Assembly: GCA_964472785.1 (NCBI GenBank)
Contig: CAYYMH010000028.1
Coordinates: 1 to 51,594 of the forward strand
Direction of reading: 5' to 3'
DNA from: CAYYMH01 sp964472785
Lineage (GTDB): Bacteria > Zhuqueibacterota > Zhuqueibacteria > Thermofontimicrobiales > Thermofontimicrobiaceae
DNA: 51,594 bases
The first letter of the stretch is position 1. Each line of letters opens with the position of its first letter. Positions 26,861 through 35,133 of this stretch are shown piece after piece. The translations under genes were made by a program, and so were the position numbers. Under the pieces are notes generated by a model. It saw only the letters and a list, made by a program, of their open reading frames with translations. It had not been told where the DNA came from and did no database searches.

Positions 26861-27553
26861 ATGGTATATCTTGGTGGTTTTAGCGTTCTAATAAGTTTAA
26901 TCGGACTTTACATTCTCCTCATTTTCTCTTTCAGTCCGAGAAAAAAGAAAAAGAATAAAGGAGAATTCATTCAAAAATCAGCCAGAAAAATCCGTGTTCA
27001 TCATTCACAACCATCAATACAAACCTTAACAAAATCGCACCAGATTAATCCACGCGTCATTTTGCTTTTAGAAACAATCGTCATCGGTGAAGTTGTTGGT
27101 CTTTTTTTTCTACTGCTTTCTAACGATCCTTTTAAATATAAAATCTTGGCCTATAACGCAGCCTTTCTTTTAATTGCATCATTTCTGTGTTCTGTGCTCA
27201 CTCTCTTAAATGCATGGTTCAAAAAGAAGACCCACATCGCCTTTCGAGTGAGCCTTCAGGCAATTACGCTCATAGTTGGCATTATTTTGTTCAGACTTGC
27301 CATGAGCGGTAAATCCGTTAAAGAGAGCATTTCGATAGTGAAAGCTGGCGTTTACATGCAGATGGCGATTTACGGTTATTTTATCACCGTCGTTGTTGCG
27401 ATTGTTACCATGCTCTATATTGCGTTAAAAGGGGACACCGAAAATAATGAGGAGTTAGAGTTTAGTAATTACCTGATGCTGGTGATCATGTCGGGTCTGT
27501 TAATTGGCTCCGGACTATTACTGGCATATTCTATAAAATTTATTACCGTTTAA
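26861..27553 (+). CDS. Unknown integral membrane protein
   Basis: The 230-residue protein has about six membrane-spanning segments (roughly 3-24, 68-88, 98-122, 130-148, 168-190 and 205-226) and a basic loop after the first (SPRKKKKNKGE). The layout is suggestive of a small membrane sensor or transporter subunit, but I recognise no family. The ATG at 26861 is preceded by CGGAG; a TTG three bases earlier is unnecessary. It has its own promoter and lies 119 bp before the DUF4412-like gene, with which it may be cotranscribed. Confidence 0.7.
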   Translation: MVYLGGFSVLISLIGLYILLIFSFSPRKKKKNKGEFIQKSARKIRVHHSQPSIQTLTKSHQINPRVILLLETIVIGEVVGLFFLLLSNDPFKYKILAYNAAFLLIASFLCSVLTLLNAWFKKKTHIAFRVSLQAITLIVGIILFRLAMSGKSVKESISIVKAGVYMQMAIYGYFITVVVAIVTMLYIALKGDTENNEELEFSNYLMLVIMSGLLIGSGLLLAYSIKFITV

Positions 27554-27672
27554 ATACATTTTTCAGGGAAGTAAAAAGTTACTTATCGACAATATCTCAA
27601 AAGAATCCTTCTCTGAACAAAGTTATCAAAGAAAATAAAGTAATCAAAAAATTAACTACGGAGGAACAAATC

Positions 27673-28476
27673 ATGAACTACTGCCGAAAATCTGCAATTT
27701 ATTTTTTAATCCTGGTCTTTGCCATCAGTTTATCAGTCACCAACTTGTCAGCAAAAGGCAAATTTGAAGGTTATTGGATTACCAAAACCTATCAAAAATC
27801 CAACCTGCCTGGTCAACCAAAAGAACAAACCACAGATCAAAAAGTCTATTACAAAGACGGTAAAATGAAAATGGTGGACCAGAAAAAGAATGAAATCACC
27901 ATCATTCGTCTGGACAAAGAAGTGTCCTGGACAATTTCGCCGGATTCAAAAAGATACAGAGAGATGAAATTTTCTGATGTTGAACAAGGCATGAAACAAA
28001 TGCAGGAAGCTATGTCCGAGGGTATGAAAGACTTGTCACCCGAAGAACGCCAACAAATGCAGAAAATGATGGGAGAACGTTTTAGCAAAATGTTTAATCA
28101 ACAAACACCAACTGTGAGTTTTGAAAGCACCGGAAAGAAGAAAAAAATTCAGGGATATGATTGTCATCAGGTAATACTTAGTGTCAATAGCGAGCCGATG
28201 ATGGAAATGTGGCTGACCGATAAATACGACCTTGGCGATGATTTTGTCGAAATGTATAAAAAAATGGGACTTATCAAAGGAGAGCTGCCGGAGAACATCG
28301 ATGAAGTCAGAGGCTTTCCGATCTACAGTAAAACCGAGATCAGTGCCGGACCCATGGGCACGATAGAAACGGAAACAACAGTTGAAAAAATTGTCCCGAC
28401 ATCAGTTTCAGACAGTGAATTTGAAGTTCCAAAAGGCTATAAAAAGGTTGAAACAGAAATGCCTTTTAAAAGATAA
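27673..28476 (+). CDS. Exported DUF4412-like protein
   Basis: The 267-residue protein has a signal peptide (about 1-29, ending near LSAKG) and a beta-rich body that resembles the LolA/outer-membrane-lipoprotein-sorting-like DUF4412 group: KVYYKDGKMKMVD, SPDSKRYREM, and IQGYDCHQVIL with MWLTDKYDLG. A striking Met/Gln-rich helical insert is seen at about 100-138 (MKQMQEAMSEGMKDL, MQKMMGERFSKMF). A GGAGG ribosome site is ideally placed before the ATG. The periplasmic role is unknown; the family assignment is by pattern only. Confidence 0.7.
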   Translation: MNYCRKSAIYFLILVFAISLSVTNLSAKGKFEGYWITKTYQKSNLPGQPKEQTTDQKVYYKDGKMKMVDQKKNEITIIRLDKEVSWTISPDSKRYREMKFSDVEQGMKQMQEAMSEGMKDLSPEERQQMQKMMGERFSKMFNQQTPTVSFESTGKKKKIQGYDCHQVILSVNSEPMMEMWLTDKYDLGDDFVEMYKKMGLIKGELPENIDEVRGFPIYSKTEISAGPMGTIETETTVEKIVPTSVSDSEFEVPKGYKKVETEMPFKR

Positions 28477-28590
28477 TTTCAGCGTGTAATTACAGAAAAA
28501 ATTTCGAGCAAAACTGTTCAAGTGCGGAATAAAGTGTTGCATCCAATAAAGTGATTTTTTTGATAAGCTTGAACGGTAGCGCAAACATTA

Positions 28591-29502
28591 TTATTCAATG
28601 ACGCTGATAAACTTTTTTACCTCGATGTAACTCGGTAAAGCAGATTGCGCTCCCATTTTTGTGGCAGATAATGCACCAACGGCATTTGCAAAACGGATTG
28701 CATCGAAAAGCTCGAAGTCCTTACTCAAAGCAACAGCCAGTCCGGCGTTGAATCCATCGCCGGCGGCTGTTGTATCTACAGCCTGTACAGTCCAGGCATC
28801 GACATGCCCCTGTGCTTCATCCGACAAAAAATAGGCGCCCTTTTCCCCTCTTGTGATGATAGCCGTTGACACACCTTTGTTTTTAATTTCCTTCGCCAAT
28901 TCAGCTATTTCTTTGTGATCGGTTTTAGCTACTTTAATCGCCTCAGTTATATTTGGGGTAATAATTGAGATGCAATGAAAATACTCATCAGGAAAATCGA
29001 CAGCCGGCGCCGGGTTGAGAATGACCAGCGCGCCAGTTGATTTTGTCACTTTTAAAATATATCCGATGGTTTCCACCGGTATTTCCATTTGCATTACCAA
29101 AATATCTGATGATTCGATGATGTGCTGTTTAGTTTTAATATCATTAACCGAAAGATTTGCATTGGCGCCAGGGACAACGATGATTTTGTTATTTCCGTGT
29201 TTGTCAACCTCAATTACTGCGGTCCCAGTCGGATTTCGGTCATCATAAATCAAGTGATCGGTTTTCAATCCCTGGCGTACCAAATTTTCCACCGCCTGTC
29301 TCCCAAAATCATCCAAACCGATTTTAGAAATGAAATTAACTTGAGCACCCAGGCGACTGATCCCAACAGCCTGATTCGCGCCTTTTCCGCCATGGTAAAT
29401 AGCAAAAGTTTCTCCGATAACCGTTTCTCCTGTTTCGGCAAAGCGACTCGTTTTCACGACCAGATCAATATTTGTACTTCCGACAACTGTGATTTTTCTC
29501 AT
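28591..29502 (-). CDS. rbsK: Ribokinase
   Basis: The 303-residue PfkB-family kinase phosphorylates ribose (or deoxyribose) for entry into the pentose phosphate pathway. Diagnostic features are NIDLVVKTSRFAETGETVIG near the N-terminus, the GGKGANQAVGISRLGA signature at about 38-53, the NPTGTAVIEVD substrate region, and the anion hole DTTAAGDGFNAG near 250, with its catalytic Asp. AAGGT precedes the ATG. It lies 59 bp downstream of a ROK kinase on the same strand, suggesting a sugar-kinase operon. Confidence 0.93.
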   Translation of the reverse strand: MRKITVVGSTNIDLVVKTSRFAETGETVIGETFAIYHGGKGANQAVGISRLGAQVNFISKIGLDDFGRQAVENLVRQGLKTDHLIYDDRNPTGTAVIEVDKHGNNKIIVVPGANANLSVNDIKTKQHIIESSDILVMQMEIPVETIGYILKVTKSTGALVILNPAPAVDFPDEYFHCISIITPNITEAIKVAKTDHKEIAELAKEIKNKGVSTAIITRGEKGAYFLSDEAQGHVDAWTVQAVDTTAAGDGFNAGLAVALSKDFELFDAIRFANAVGALSATKMGAQSALPSYIEVKKFISVIE

Positions 29503-29561
29503 CCGCTACCTTCACGAAATATGAAAATACTTATGAGCCAAAATTTTAATAATGTTTAAAA

Positions 29562-30515
29562 TCATTCGTTCTTTTTCGTACTCTCAACAGCCAGCATGAT
29601 GGCGCCAATAATACCGGCATCGTTTCCCATTTCTGCCCGGAGAATTTTGAGAGGAGTTGTAATTGCCTTTATCGAATATTTTTTCACCTCTTGTTCGATC
29701 AAGCGGATAAATTTTTCACCGGCACCGGCAACACCACCGCCTATGATGACGATTTCGGGATCAATGATGTTAGAGATACTGGCTATTCCCGCTCCCAAAA
29801 ATTCACATGACTCCTGTACCGTTTCTTGAGCGAATTTGTCGCCCGCTTCTGCTTTTTCAAAAATATATTGAGCATCGACATCATTGTTTTGAGAAGTTGA
29901 TCCGCCATTTGTGACTTTATGTTGATAGCGATCCACCATCGCCGGAGCAGAAGCATACGCCTCAAAACAGCCGTTGTTTCCGCAATTACATTTCTTCCCG
30001 TCTTTTACAATGATGATGTGCCCAACCTCGGCCGCGGAAAAATGTTCTCCTCTCAATACTTGTTTGTTTATCACAATCCCGCCGCCAATTCCCGTACCGA
30101 TGGTTAAACACAGTATATTTTTATGACCTTTTCCTGCGCCTTTTCGGGCTTCCGCGAGCGCCATAATATTGGCATCGTTGTCCGCCCACACTGGTATCTG
30201 AAATTTATCCTCGATTCTTTTTTTGATCGGTGCATTTGTCCAGGACGGAATATTCGGTGTGCTGCCAATTAGTTGTCCTTTCCAGAAATCAATACTGCCC
30301 GGGCTGCCGACACCGATCCCTTCAACAGATTCATTCCGCTTTTTGGCTTCTTCAAGCAATTCTTCGATTGACAAAAATATCGTTTCAAAAATCTCACCCT
30401 GCGATTGATTGGCGTTTGTGGGACGACTTTTTTTTACGAATATGTCGCCTTCAGCATTACCAATCGCATATTTCAGATTTGTTCCGCCCAAATCAATTCC
30501 AATAAATAAGCTCAT
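29562..30515 (-). CDS. ROK-family sugar kinase (glucokinase)
   Basis: The 317-residue protein phosphorylates glucose or a related hexose. It has the ATP-binding GIDLGGTNLKYAIG at the N-terminus, ADNDANIMALAEARKGAGK, LTIGTGIGGGIVINKQ, the ROK zinc/sugar motif GHIIIVKDG followed by CNCGNNGCFEAYAS (Cys-X-Cys-Gly-X-X-Gly-Cys) and the C-terminal VIIGGGVAGAG. The size fits a bacterial ROK glucokinase. GGGAAAGGAA overlaps the start region. The upstream gap 30516-30728 shows no feature. Confidence 0.9.
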   Translation of the reverse strand: MSLFIGIDLGGTNLKYAIGNAEGDIFVKKSRPTNANQSQGEIFETIFLSIEELLEEAKKRNESVEGIGVGSPGSIDFWKGQLIGSTPNIPSWTNAPIKKRIEDKFQIPVWADNDANIMALAEARKGAGKGHKNILCLTIGTGIGGGIVINKQVLRGEHFSAAEVGHIIIVKDGKKCNCGNNGCFEAYASAPAMVDRYQHKVTNGGSTSQNNDVDAQYIFEKAEAGDKFAQETVQESCEFLGAGIASISNIIDPEIVIIGGGVAGAGEKFIRLIEQEVKKYSIKAITTPLKILRAEMGNDAGIIGAIMLAVESTKKNE

Positions 30516-30728
30516 TTCCTTTCCCTGACTTTTGCTGTGAGTACTGTTTCTGTCTATAAGTGAATTGAATATAAAACTTTAATTTTAATTTATCAAGTTT
30601 TTTTCGTTATTTTTTTATCAAAATGTTGTTCAAAGAAAGGGCACGCTAAAATACTGGCAAGCTAAAACTGAAAAAAAGAGAAAGGATGGTTATGATGGTA
30701 GAATCACTCAGGAAACTAAATCGGAAAA

Positions 30729-31964
30729 TCAAATTCCAAACTTGAACGATTGACGATATGTTTTATTCCCAAAAGCCGGGTCACACGGAGGAAAATCTCG
30801 CCAACGTCTAATTTTTGAGAGTATACAATTTTCAACCTGGCTGTTGTTCAATGTGGAAGAAATGGCAGAGGCATAAATCACCTCACCGTCCGGATTAATT
30901 GAAAACCGAATCAATATTTTCCCTTTTAAATCCGGATCCATTTTTAAGCCTTGCTTATAACAATCTTCCAAAGCTTTCATGTGAGAGCGAACAATCCGGA
31001 CGACATCTCTTGACTTTCTGGTTAATCCTGCTCTCTCAGATTTTACGGGTTGATTCAGATAACTGGAATTGATTTCCTCATATTGCAGATTTCGGGTCAC
31101 CGTTTCCGTTTCCGCCTCTCTAACTGGTTCCATATCGCGAATTAACTTTTTAACCTCGTTATTCACAGTTGCTCGTTCACCTCTGACGGAAGCAAATTTT
31201 TCACCGGAAGAAATTCCCTGTACTTTTTTAAGATTAAGCTGTGCGCCCGAATGCGGAACACGGATTCGGCTGAGTTTGGATAAAACTTGCACCAAATGTT
31301 CAGAATTTTCGTTCGCATACTCCAATAAGTCCTGAATATATTCCTGATCAATACTCTTATTGGACCCGGAAATCACACCTAAAATGCCAACATTTCCCAT
31401 TTCACTTTCACGTTCGGAACTGGCAGTTATTCTTCGCTGAGCAGAGGCATTACGCAATTGCTCAATATCTTCTCTGGTTAATCCGGCTGGTTCTTTGAGT
31501 TTCATATCTCCCAGCGGCAGATCGGGCGTTTCTAAATTATCCAATGATTCGAAAATATCAAATGTTAACGATTCCACCCATTTATCAATTCCGGTAATCA
31601 GATCTCCCTGAAAATCATAGATCGATTTTGCGCTTGGTTTCAGAGCAGTGCCGGAATCGAATTTACGGTCTAATAACAGATTAGCATACTGTCGCTGAAT
31701 TTTGGCGATTGTTTTTGAACTCAATTGTTTTGGTATTAAACGCTCTAAATAAATTACTGTAGCAATATTAACAATAAAAGAGAGCAGCAGAATGATTAAA
31801 AACCGTTTGTCCAGATTTTGTAAAAAGTTTCGCTTAAACTCTTTCGGAAATCTTTCCAAATAAAAACTCACCGAACTTTTGGAAGACTGATCGGCGGAAT
31901 CAGTCCTGGATTGCCTTATTTTTTTTACGCTCTGATTGTTATTTGCTAAGCTGTTCTTTTTCAC
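30729..31964 (-). CDS. AgmX/PglI-type TonB-like protein
   Basis: The 411-residue protein has a short basic cytoplasmic N-terminus, a single membrane segment at about 53-71 (RFLIILLLSFIVNIATVIYL), a long periplasmic helical/disordered region, and a C-terminal AgmX/PglI/TonB-like domain at about 315-411 (VVRIVRSHMKALEDCYKQGL, GKILIRFSINPDGEV, CILSKIRRWRDFPPC). Such proteins sit beside ExbB/ExbD motors in deltaproteobacterial and FCB gliding or energy-transduction systems, but no exbB/exbD is adjacent here. Cysteines in the domain are conserved in the family. The start is GTG, with a GGGG eight bases upstream. Confidence 0.8.
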   Translation of the reverse strand: MKKNSLANNNQSVKKIRQSRTDSADQSSKSSVSFYLERFPKEFKRNFLQNLDKRFLIILLLSFIVNIATVIYLERLIPKQLSSKTIAKIQRQYANLLLDRKFDSGTALKPSAKSIYDFQGDLITGIDKWVESLTFDIFESLDNLETPDLPLGDMKLKEPAGLTREDIEQLRNASAQRRITASSERESEMGNVGILGVISGSNKSIDQEYIQDLLEYANENSEHLVQVLSKLSRIRVPHSGAQLNLKKVQGISSGEKFASVRGERATVNNEVKKLIRDMEPVREAETETVTRNLQYEEINSSYLNQPVKSERAGLTRKSRDVVRIVRSHMKALEDCYKQGLKMDPDLKGKILIRFSINPDGEVIYASAISSTLNNSQVENCILSKIRRWRDFPPCDPAFGNKTYRQSFKFGI

Positions 31965-32233
31965 TCCATGCCCCGGTTTTGATTTAAAGTGATGTTTTAA
32001 TCAGGTCTTTACAGTAAAATTGACCTTTTAAAATACAAATTTTTACAAATAAATGTCAAGTATAAATCAAAGTTCAATAAAATAAATTTCTGAGTAAATT
32101 TTCGTTCCTCTACAAAATTTCGGTTTCAATTACATTTTTTTCATTGAGTAATCGGATAAAATTTCATCTTGAAACTGGTCAATAAATCACCAGTACTGAT
32201 TCTTTTTTGCTTGAACAATTTATATCAGGCTAT
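31965..32233. other. Gene-free segment between divergent genes
   Basis: AT-rich, with no credible gene. It presumably holds the promoter of the AgmX-like gene on the minus strand. The rest of the gap (to 32625) contains the repeat at 32234 and the alanine-dehydrogenase-like promoter. Confidence 0.4.
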
Positions 32234-32372
32234 TTATTAAATAGTGTCTGACCGGAATTGTAACGCAAGCTTCCAGCTTGCGAAAAAATCTATGCTAAGT
32301 CCAATATTCAGATTACAAGCAAGATGCTTGTACTACAAATATCATCATTTACGGACAGACGCTAAATAATAA
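32234..32372. repeat. Double-hairpin element with terminal inverted repeat
   Basis: Outer imperfect inverted arms (TTATTAAATAGTGTCTG at the left; CAGACGCTAAATAATAA at the right) enclose two perfect hairpins: CGCAAGCT/AGCTTGCG (32264-32282, loop TCC) and ACAAGCA/TGCTTGT (32315-32331, loop AGA). It resembles GCAAGC-type intergenic repeats seen in many environmental genomes. It is non-coding. Confidence 0.65.
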
Positions 32373-32566
32373 AAACTTAATCCCACATACTAAAAAGTTT
32401 CAGACGATATGAACATATTATACCGGCTATCAAAATTTAATATGAATAAGTATCAAAAATTATACCAATTAACAGAGATTTCAATTTCTTTTTATTATCA
32501 AAATTTCAGATTTCATGTCCTAAAAATCAAATATTTTCCTTGCATTTTTGCCGAAAAAATTTATCT

Positions 32567-32572
32567 TATAAT
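32567..32572 (+). promoter_or_regulatory. Possible -10 box of the ald-like operon
   Basis: A consensus TATAAT lies 54 bp before the start codon. No good -35 is found at 16-18 bp; TTGCAT lies 21 bp upstream. Confidence 0.3.
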
Positions 32573-32625
32573 CAAAATATTTTCACTCTTTTGTTATCGT
32601 ACACGTATCCGATTGGAGGAATAAA

Positions 32626-33735
32626 ATGAATATTGGAATTCCAAAGGAAATTTTTGCAGATGAAAAAAGGATATCATTAACGGCGCAAGGTGTTTATTCA
32701 CTGGTAAAAGAGGGGCACAATGTTTACATCGAAAAGGGAGCTGGAATCGATTCACGATTTTCTGATGAAGATTTTCAAAAAATGGGTGGTGAAATCGTAT
32801 TTTCTCCCGATGAAGTTTACAAGCGATCTGATTTAGTTGTGAAAGTGATGCCTCCCACTGAAGAGGAAACAAAACTTGTGAAATCAGATCAAATGATATT
32901 TTCCTTTTTGCAGTTAGGATTGCAATCAAAAACTGCCTTGCAAAATTTGATTGATAAAAATATAACCGCAATCGGAACTGAACTGATTGAATTCGCGCCA
33001 AAATATCGGCCGATTTTAGTGGCGATGGGTGAAATTGCCGGAAATATGATGCCGCAGATTGCTGGCAGATTTTTGCAATGCGATACGGGTGGTCGCGGGA
33101 TCGCGATCGGTGGTTTTCCCGGCATTCCACCATCAACAATCGTCATCCTTGGTGCTGGTAATCTTGGTTATAATGCCGCCAAAAGTTTCCTGGCATTGGG
33201 CGCTCAGTTGATTGTTTTAGATGAAGATATTTCCCGATTGCGATATCTGGAAGATCAGTTAGGTAACCGAATCATTACAGCAGTCGCTAACCATTATTCA
33301 ATCGAAAAGGCACTCAGATCTGCTGATGTGTTTATCGGAGCTGTTTTTCAAGCCAATAAGCGTACTCCGATTATCATTGCTGAAAATCAACTCGAGCTAC
33401 TGAAACAAGGATCATTGATTATCGATGCATCGATTGATCATGGCGGTTGCGTCGAAACCAGCCGTCCGACAACACACTCGGATCCAATTTTTATTAAACA
33501 TAATGTGATCCATTATTGCGTACCCAATATCACGGCTGCCGTAGCTCGCACGGCTTCCCGCGCCATTAACAATATCGTCATGCCCATCATCCTGTCAATC
33601 ACACGCAATGGTTTTCAGGAAACCTGTCACAGCAATAAAAATTTAATCAGTGGTATGTACATCCATCAAAAACAGTGTATTAATAAAGGTATTGCCAACT
33701 TATTTGATTTTGAATATCACGAATATAAATGTTAA
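32626..33735 (+). CDS. Alanine dehydrogenase / PNT-family protein with altered active site
   Basis: The 369-residue protein aligns end to end, without gaps over the first 96 residues, with alanine dehydrogenases (GIPKEI, KRISLT, GAGIDSRFSD, APKYRPILVAMGEIAGNMMPQ, GGRGIAIGGFPGIPP, nucleotide loop ILGAGNLGYNAA, ASIDHGGCVETSRPTTH). Arg15 and the Asp of SIDHGG are kept. However, positions equivalent to the catalytic Lys75 and His96 of the M. tuberculosis enzyme are Met75 and Gln96, so classical alanine deamination may be lost. GGAGG precedes the ATG. It forms a unit with the CoA-transferase (27 bp) and perhaps pgk. The ald name would be misleading. Confidence 0.85.
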   Translation: MNIGIPKEIFADEKRISLTAQGVYSLVKEGHNVYIEKGAGIDSRFSDEDFQKMGGEIVFSPDEVYKRSDLVVKVMPPTEEETKLVKSDQMIFSFLQLGLQSKTALQNLIDKNITAIGTELIEFAPKYRPILVAMGEIAGNMMPQIAGRFLQCDTGGRGIAIGGFPGIPPSTIVILGAGNLGYNAAKSFLALGAQLIVLDEDISRLRYLEDQLGNRIITAVANHYSIEKALRSADVFIGAVFQANKRTPIIIAENQLELLKQGSLIIDASIDHGGCVETSRPTTHSDPIFIKHNVIHYCVPNITAAVARTASRAINNIVMPIILSITRNGFQETCHSNKNLISGMYIHQKQCINKGIANLFDFEYHEYKC

Positions 33736-33762
33736 TGTTAACAGAAAGGTAAAGAGATAAAA

Positions 33763-35058
33763 ATGAAGATTATGGAAAAGTACAAGCAGAAGTTATCGAC
33801 ACCGGAAGAAGCAGTGTCAATTATTGAAAGCGGATCCCGAATATATGTTTCAGGAAACGCAGCAACTCCCTACAAGCTGGTCAATGCTCTCGCAGCACAA
33901 AAAGACAGATTAAAGGACGTGGATGTTGTTCATGTATTGTTATTAGGAAATGACCCACTATCAGCGCCGGGCATGGAAGGACATTTCAGACACAAATCCT
34001 TGTTTGTCGGACCGGCGGATAGAGAGGCTGTTAACGAAGGCAAAGCCGACTATTTTCCCATTTTTCTCTATGAAATTCCTCAGCTTTTTAAGGGAGGAAC
34101 ATTGCCTTTGGACACAGCAATCATCCAAACATCCCCACCAGATGCACATGGTTTTATCTCCTTTGGAGTTGAAGATCTGGCAACAAAAGCTGCCGCAGAA
34201 AACGCACAGAAATTGATCGTTCAGATAAACGATAAAATGCCACGTACGCTGGGCGATTGTTTCATTCATATTTCCAGAGCAACAAAAATCGTGGAAACAT
34301 CGGAAGACCTGCCTGAATTATCCATTAACCCACCCAATCCTGTTGAACAGAAAATCGGTGAATATATTGCCGATCTGGTCGAAGATGGCTCAACTCTGCA
34401 ACTTGGAATCGGCGGAATTCCGAACGCAGCTTTGAGTGCCATGGATAATAAAAAGGATTTAGGTGCGCATACGGAGATGGTATCTGACGGTATCATGCAG
34501 GCAATAGAGAAAGGCGTCATCACCGGCGCCAAAAAGTCTTTGCATACTGGCAAAGTTGTTGCTACGTTTTTACTGGGTACAAAGAACTTGTACGAATTTT
34601 CCCACAACAATCCTTTATTTGAAATGCATCCTGTTGATTATAGCAACGATCCGTTCATTGTTGCACAAAATGATAAAATGGTTGCAATCAATTCAGCGAT
34701 TGAAGTGGATTTGACCGGTCAGGTCTGTTCTGACTCAATTGGATACAGAATTTTTTCCGGTTTCGGCGGACAGGTCGATTTTATCCGAGGGGCAGCCCGG
34801 TCCAAAGGTGGAAAACCAATTATTGCCCTTCCTTCAACGACCAAAAATGACACCATCAGTAAAGTTGTCCCTCATCTCAAAGAAGGTGCGGGCGTGGTCA
34901 CAAGTCGCGGAGATGTACACTACGTTGTTACCGAACATGGTGTGGCTTACTTGCACGGCAGAAGTTTACGCCGCCGGGCACAGGCATTAATTCAGATCGC
35001 CCATCCAAATTTTAGAGATGAGTTGACATTTCACGCGAAAAAGCATAATTTGATATAA
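33763..35058 (+). CDS. Acetyl-CoA hydrolase/transferase family (4-hydroxybutyrate CoA-transferase type)
   Basis: The 431-residue protein transfers CoA between acetyl-CoA and an organic acid such as 4-hydroxybutyrate, butyrate or succinate. It has the two-domain CoA-transferase I fold, with FGVEDLATKAAAENA-type N-terminal residues, QLGIGGIPNAAL at about 210-221, and the catalytic glutamate Glu238 in HTEMVSDG. The numbering equals that of Glu238 of the C. aminobutyricum enzyme. Also visible are SGFGGQVDFIRGA, PSTTKNDTISKIV-like and VTEHGVAYLHG near the C-terminus. AAAGGTAAAGAG precedes the ATG. The substrate is not determinable from sequence; neighbours (altered Ald homologue) might act on the same amino or keto acid. 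Confidence 0.88.
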   Translation: MKIMEKYKQKLSTPEEAVSIIESGSRIYVSGNAATPYKLVNALAAQKDRLKDVDVVHVLLLGNDPLSAPGMEGHFRHKSLFVGPADREAVNEGKADYFPIFLYEIPQLFKGGTLPLDTAIIQTSPPDAHGFISFGVEDLATKAAAENAQKLIVQINDKMPRTLGDCFIHISRATKIVETSEDLPELSINPPNPVEQKIGEYIADLVEDGSTLQLGIGGIPNAALSAMDNKKDLGAHTEMVSDGIMQAIEKGVITGAKKSLHTGKVVATFLLGTKNLYEFSHNNPLFEMHPVDYSNDPFIVAQNDKMVAINSAIEVDLTGQVCSDSIGYRIFSGFGGQVDFIRGAARSKGGKPIIALPSTTKNDTISKVVPHLKEGAGVVTSRGDVHYVVTEHGVAYLHGRSLRRRAQALIQIAHPNFRDELTFHAKKHNLI

Positions 35059-35133
35059 TCGAATAGCATGATTTCTTGCTCTATTTGAACTTTAGGATTG
35101 GAATAAATATTTTATTTGTAGAGGAGATGGAAG

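Noticed and set aside
28516..28574. Inverted repeat GTTCAAG/CTTGAAC between convergent genes as a terminator
   Set aside because: Only 7 bp with a 45-nt loop; not a credible intrinsic terminator.
32409..32624. 71-codon open frame upstream of the ald-like gene
   Set aside because: AT-rich, no ribosome site, overlaps the candidate promoter; likely chance.
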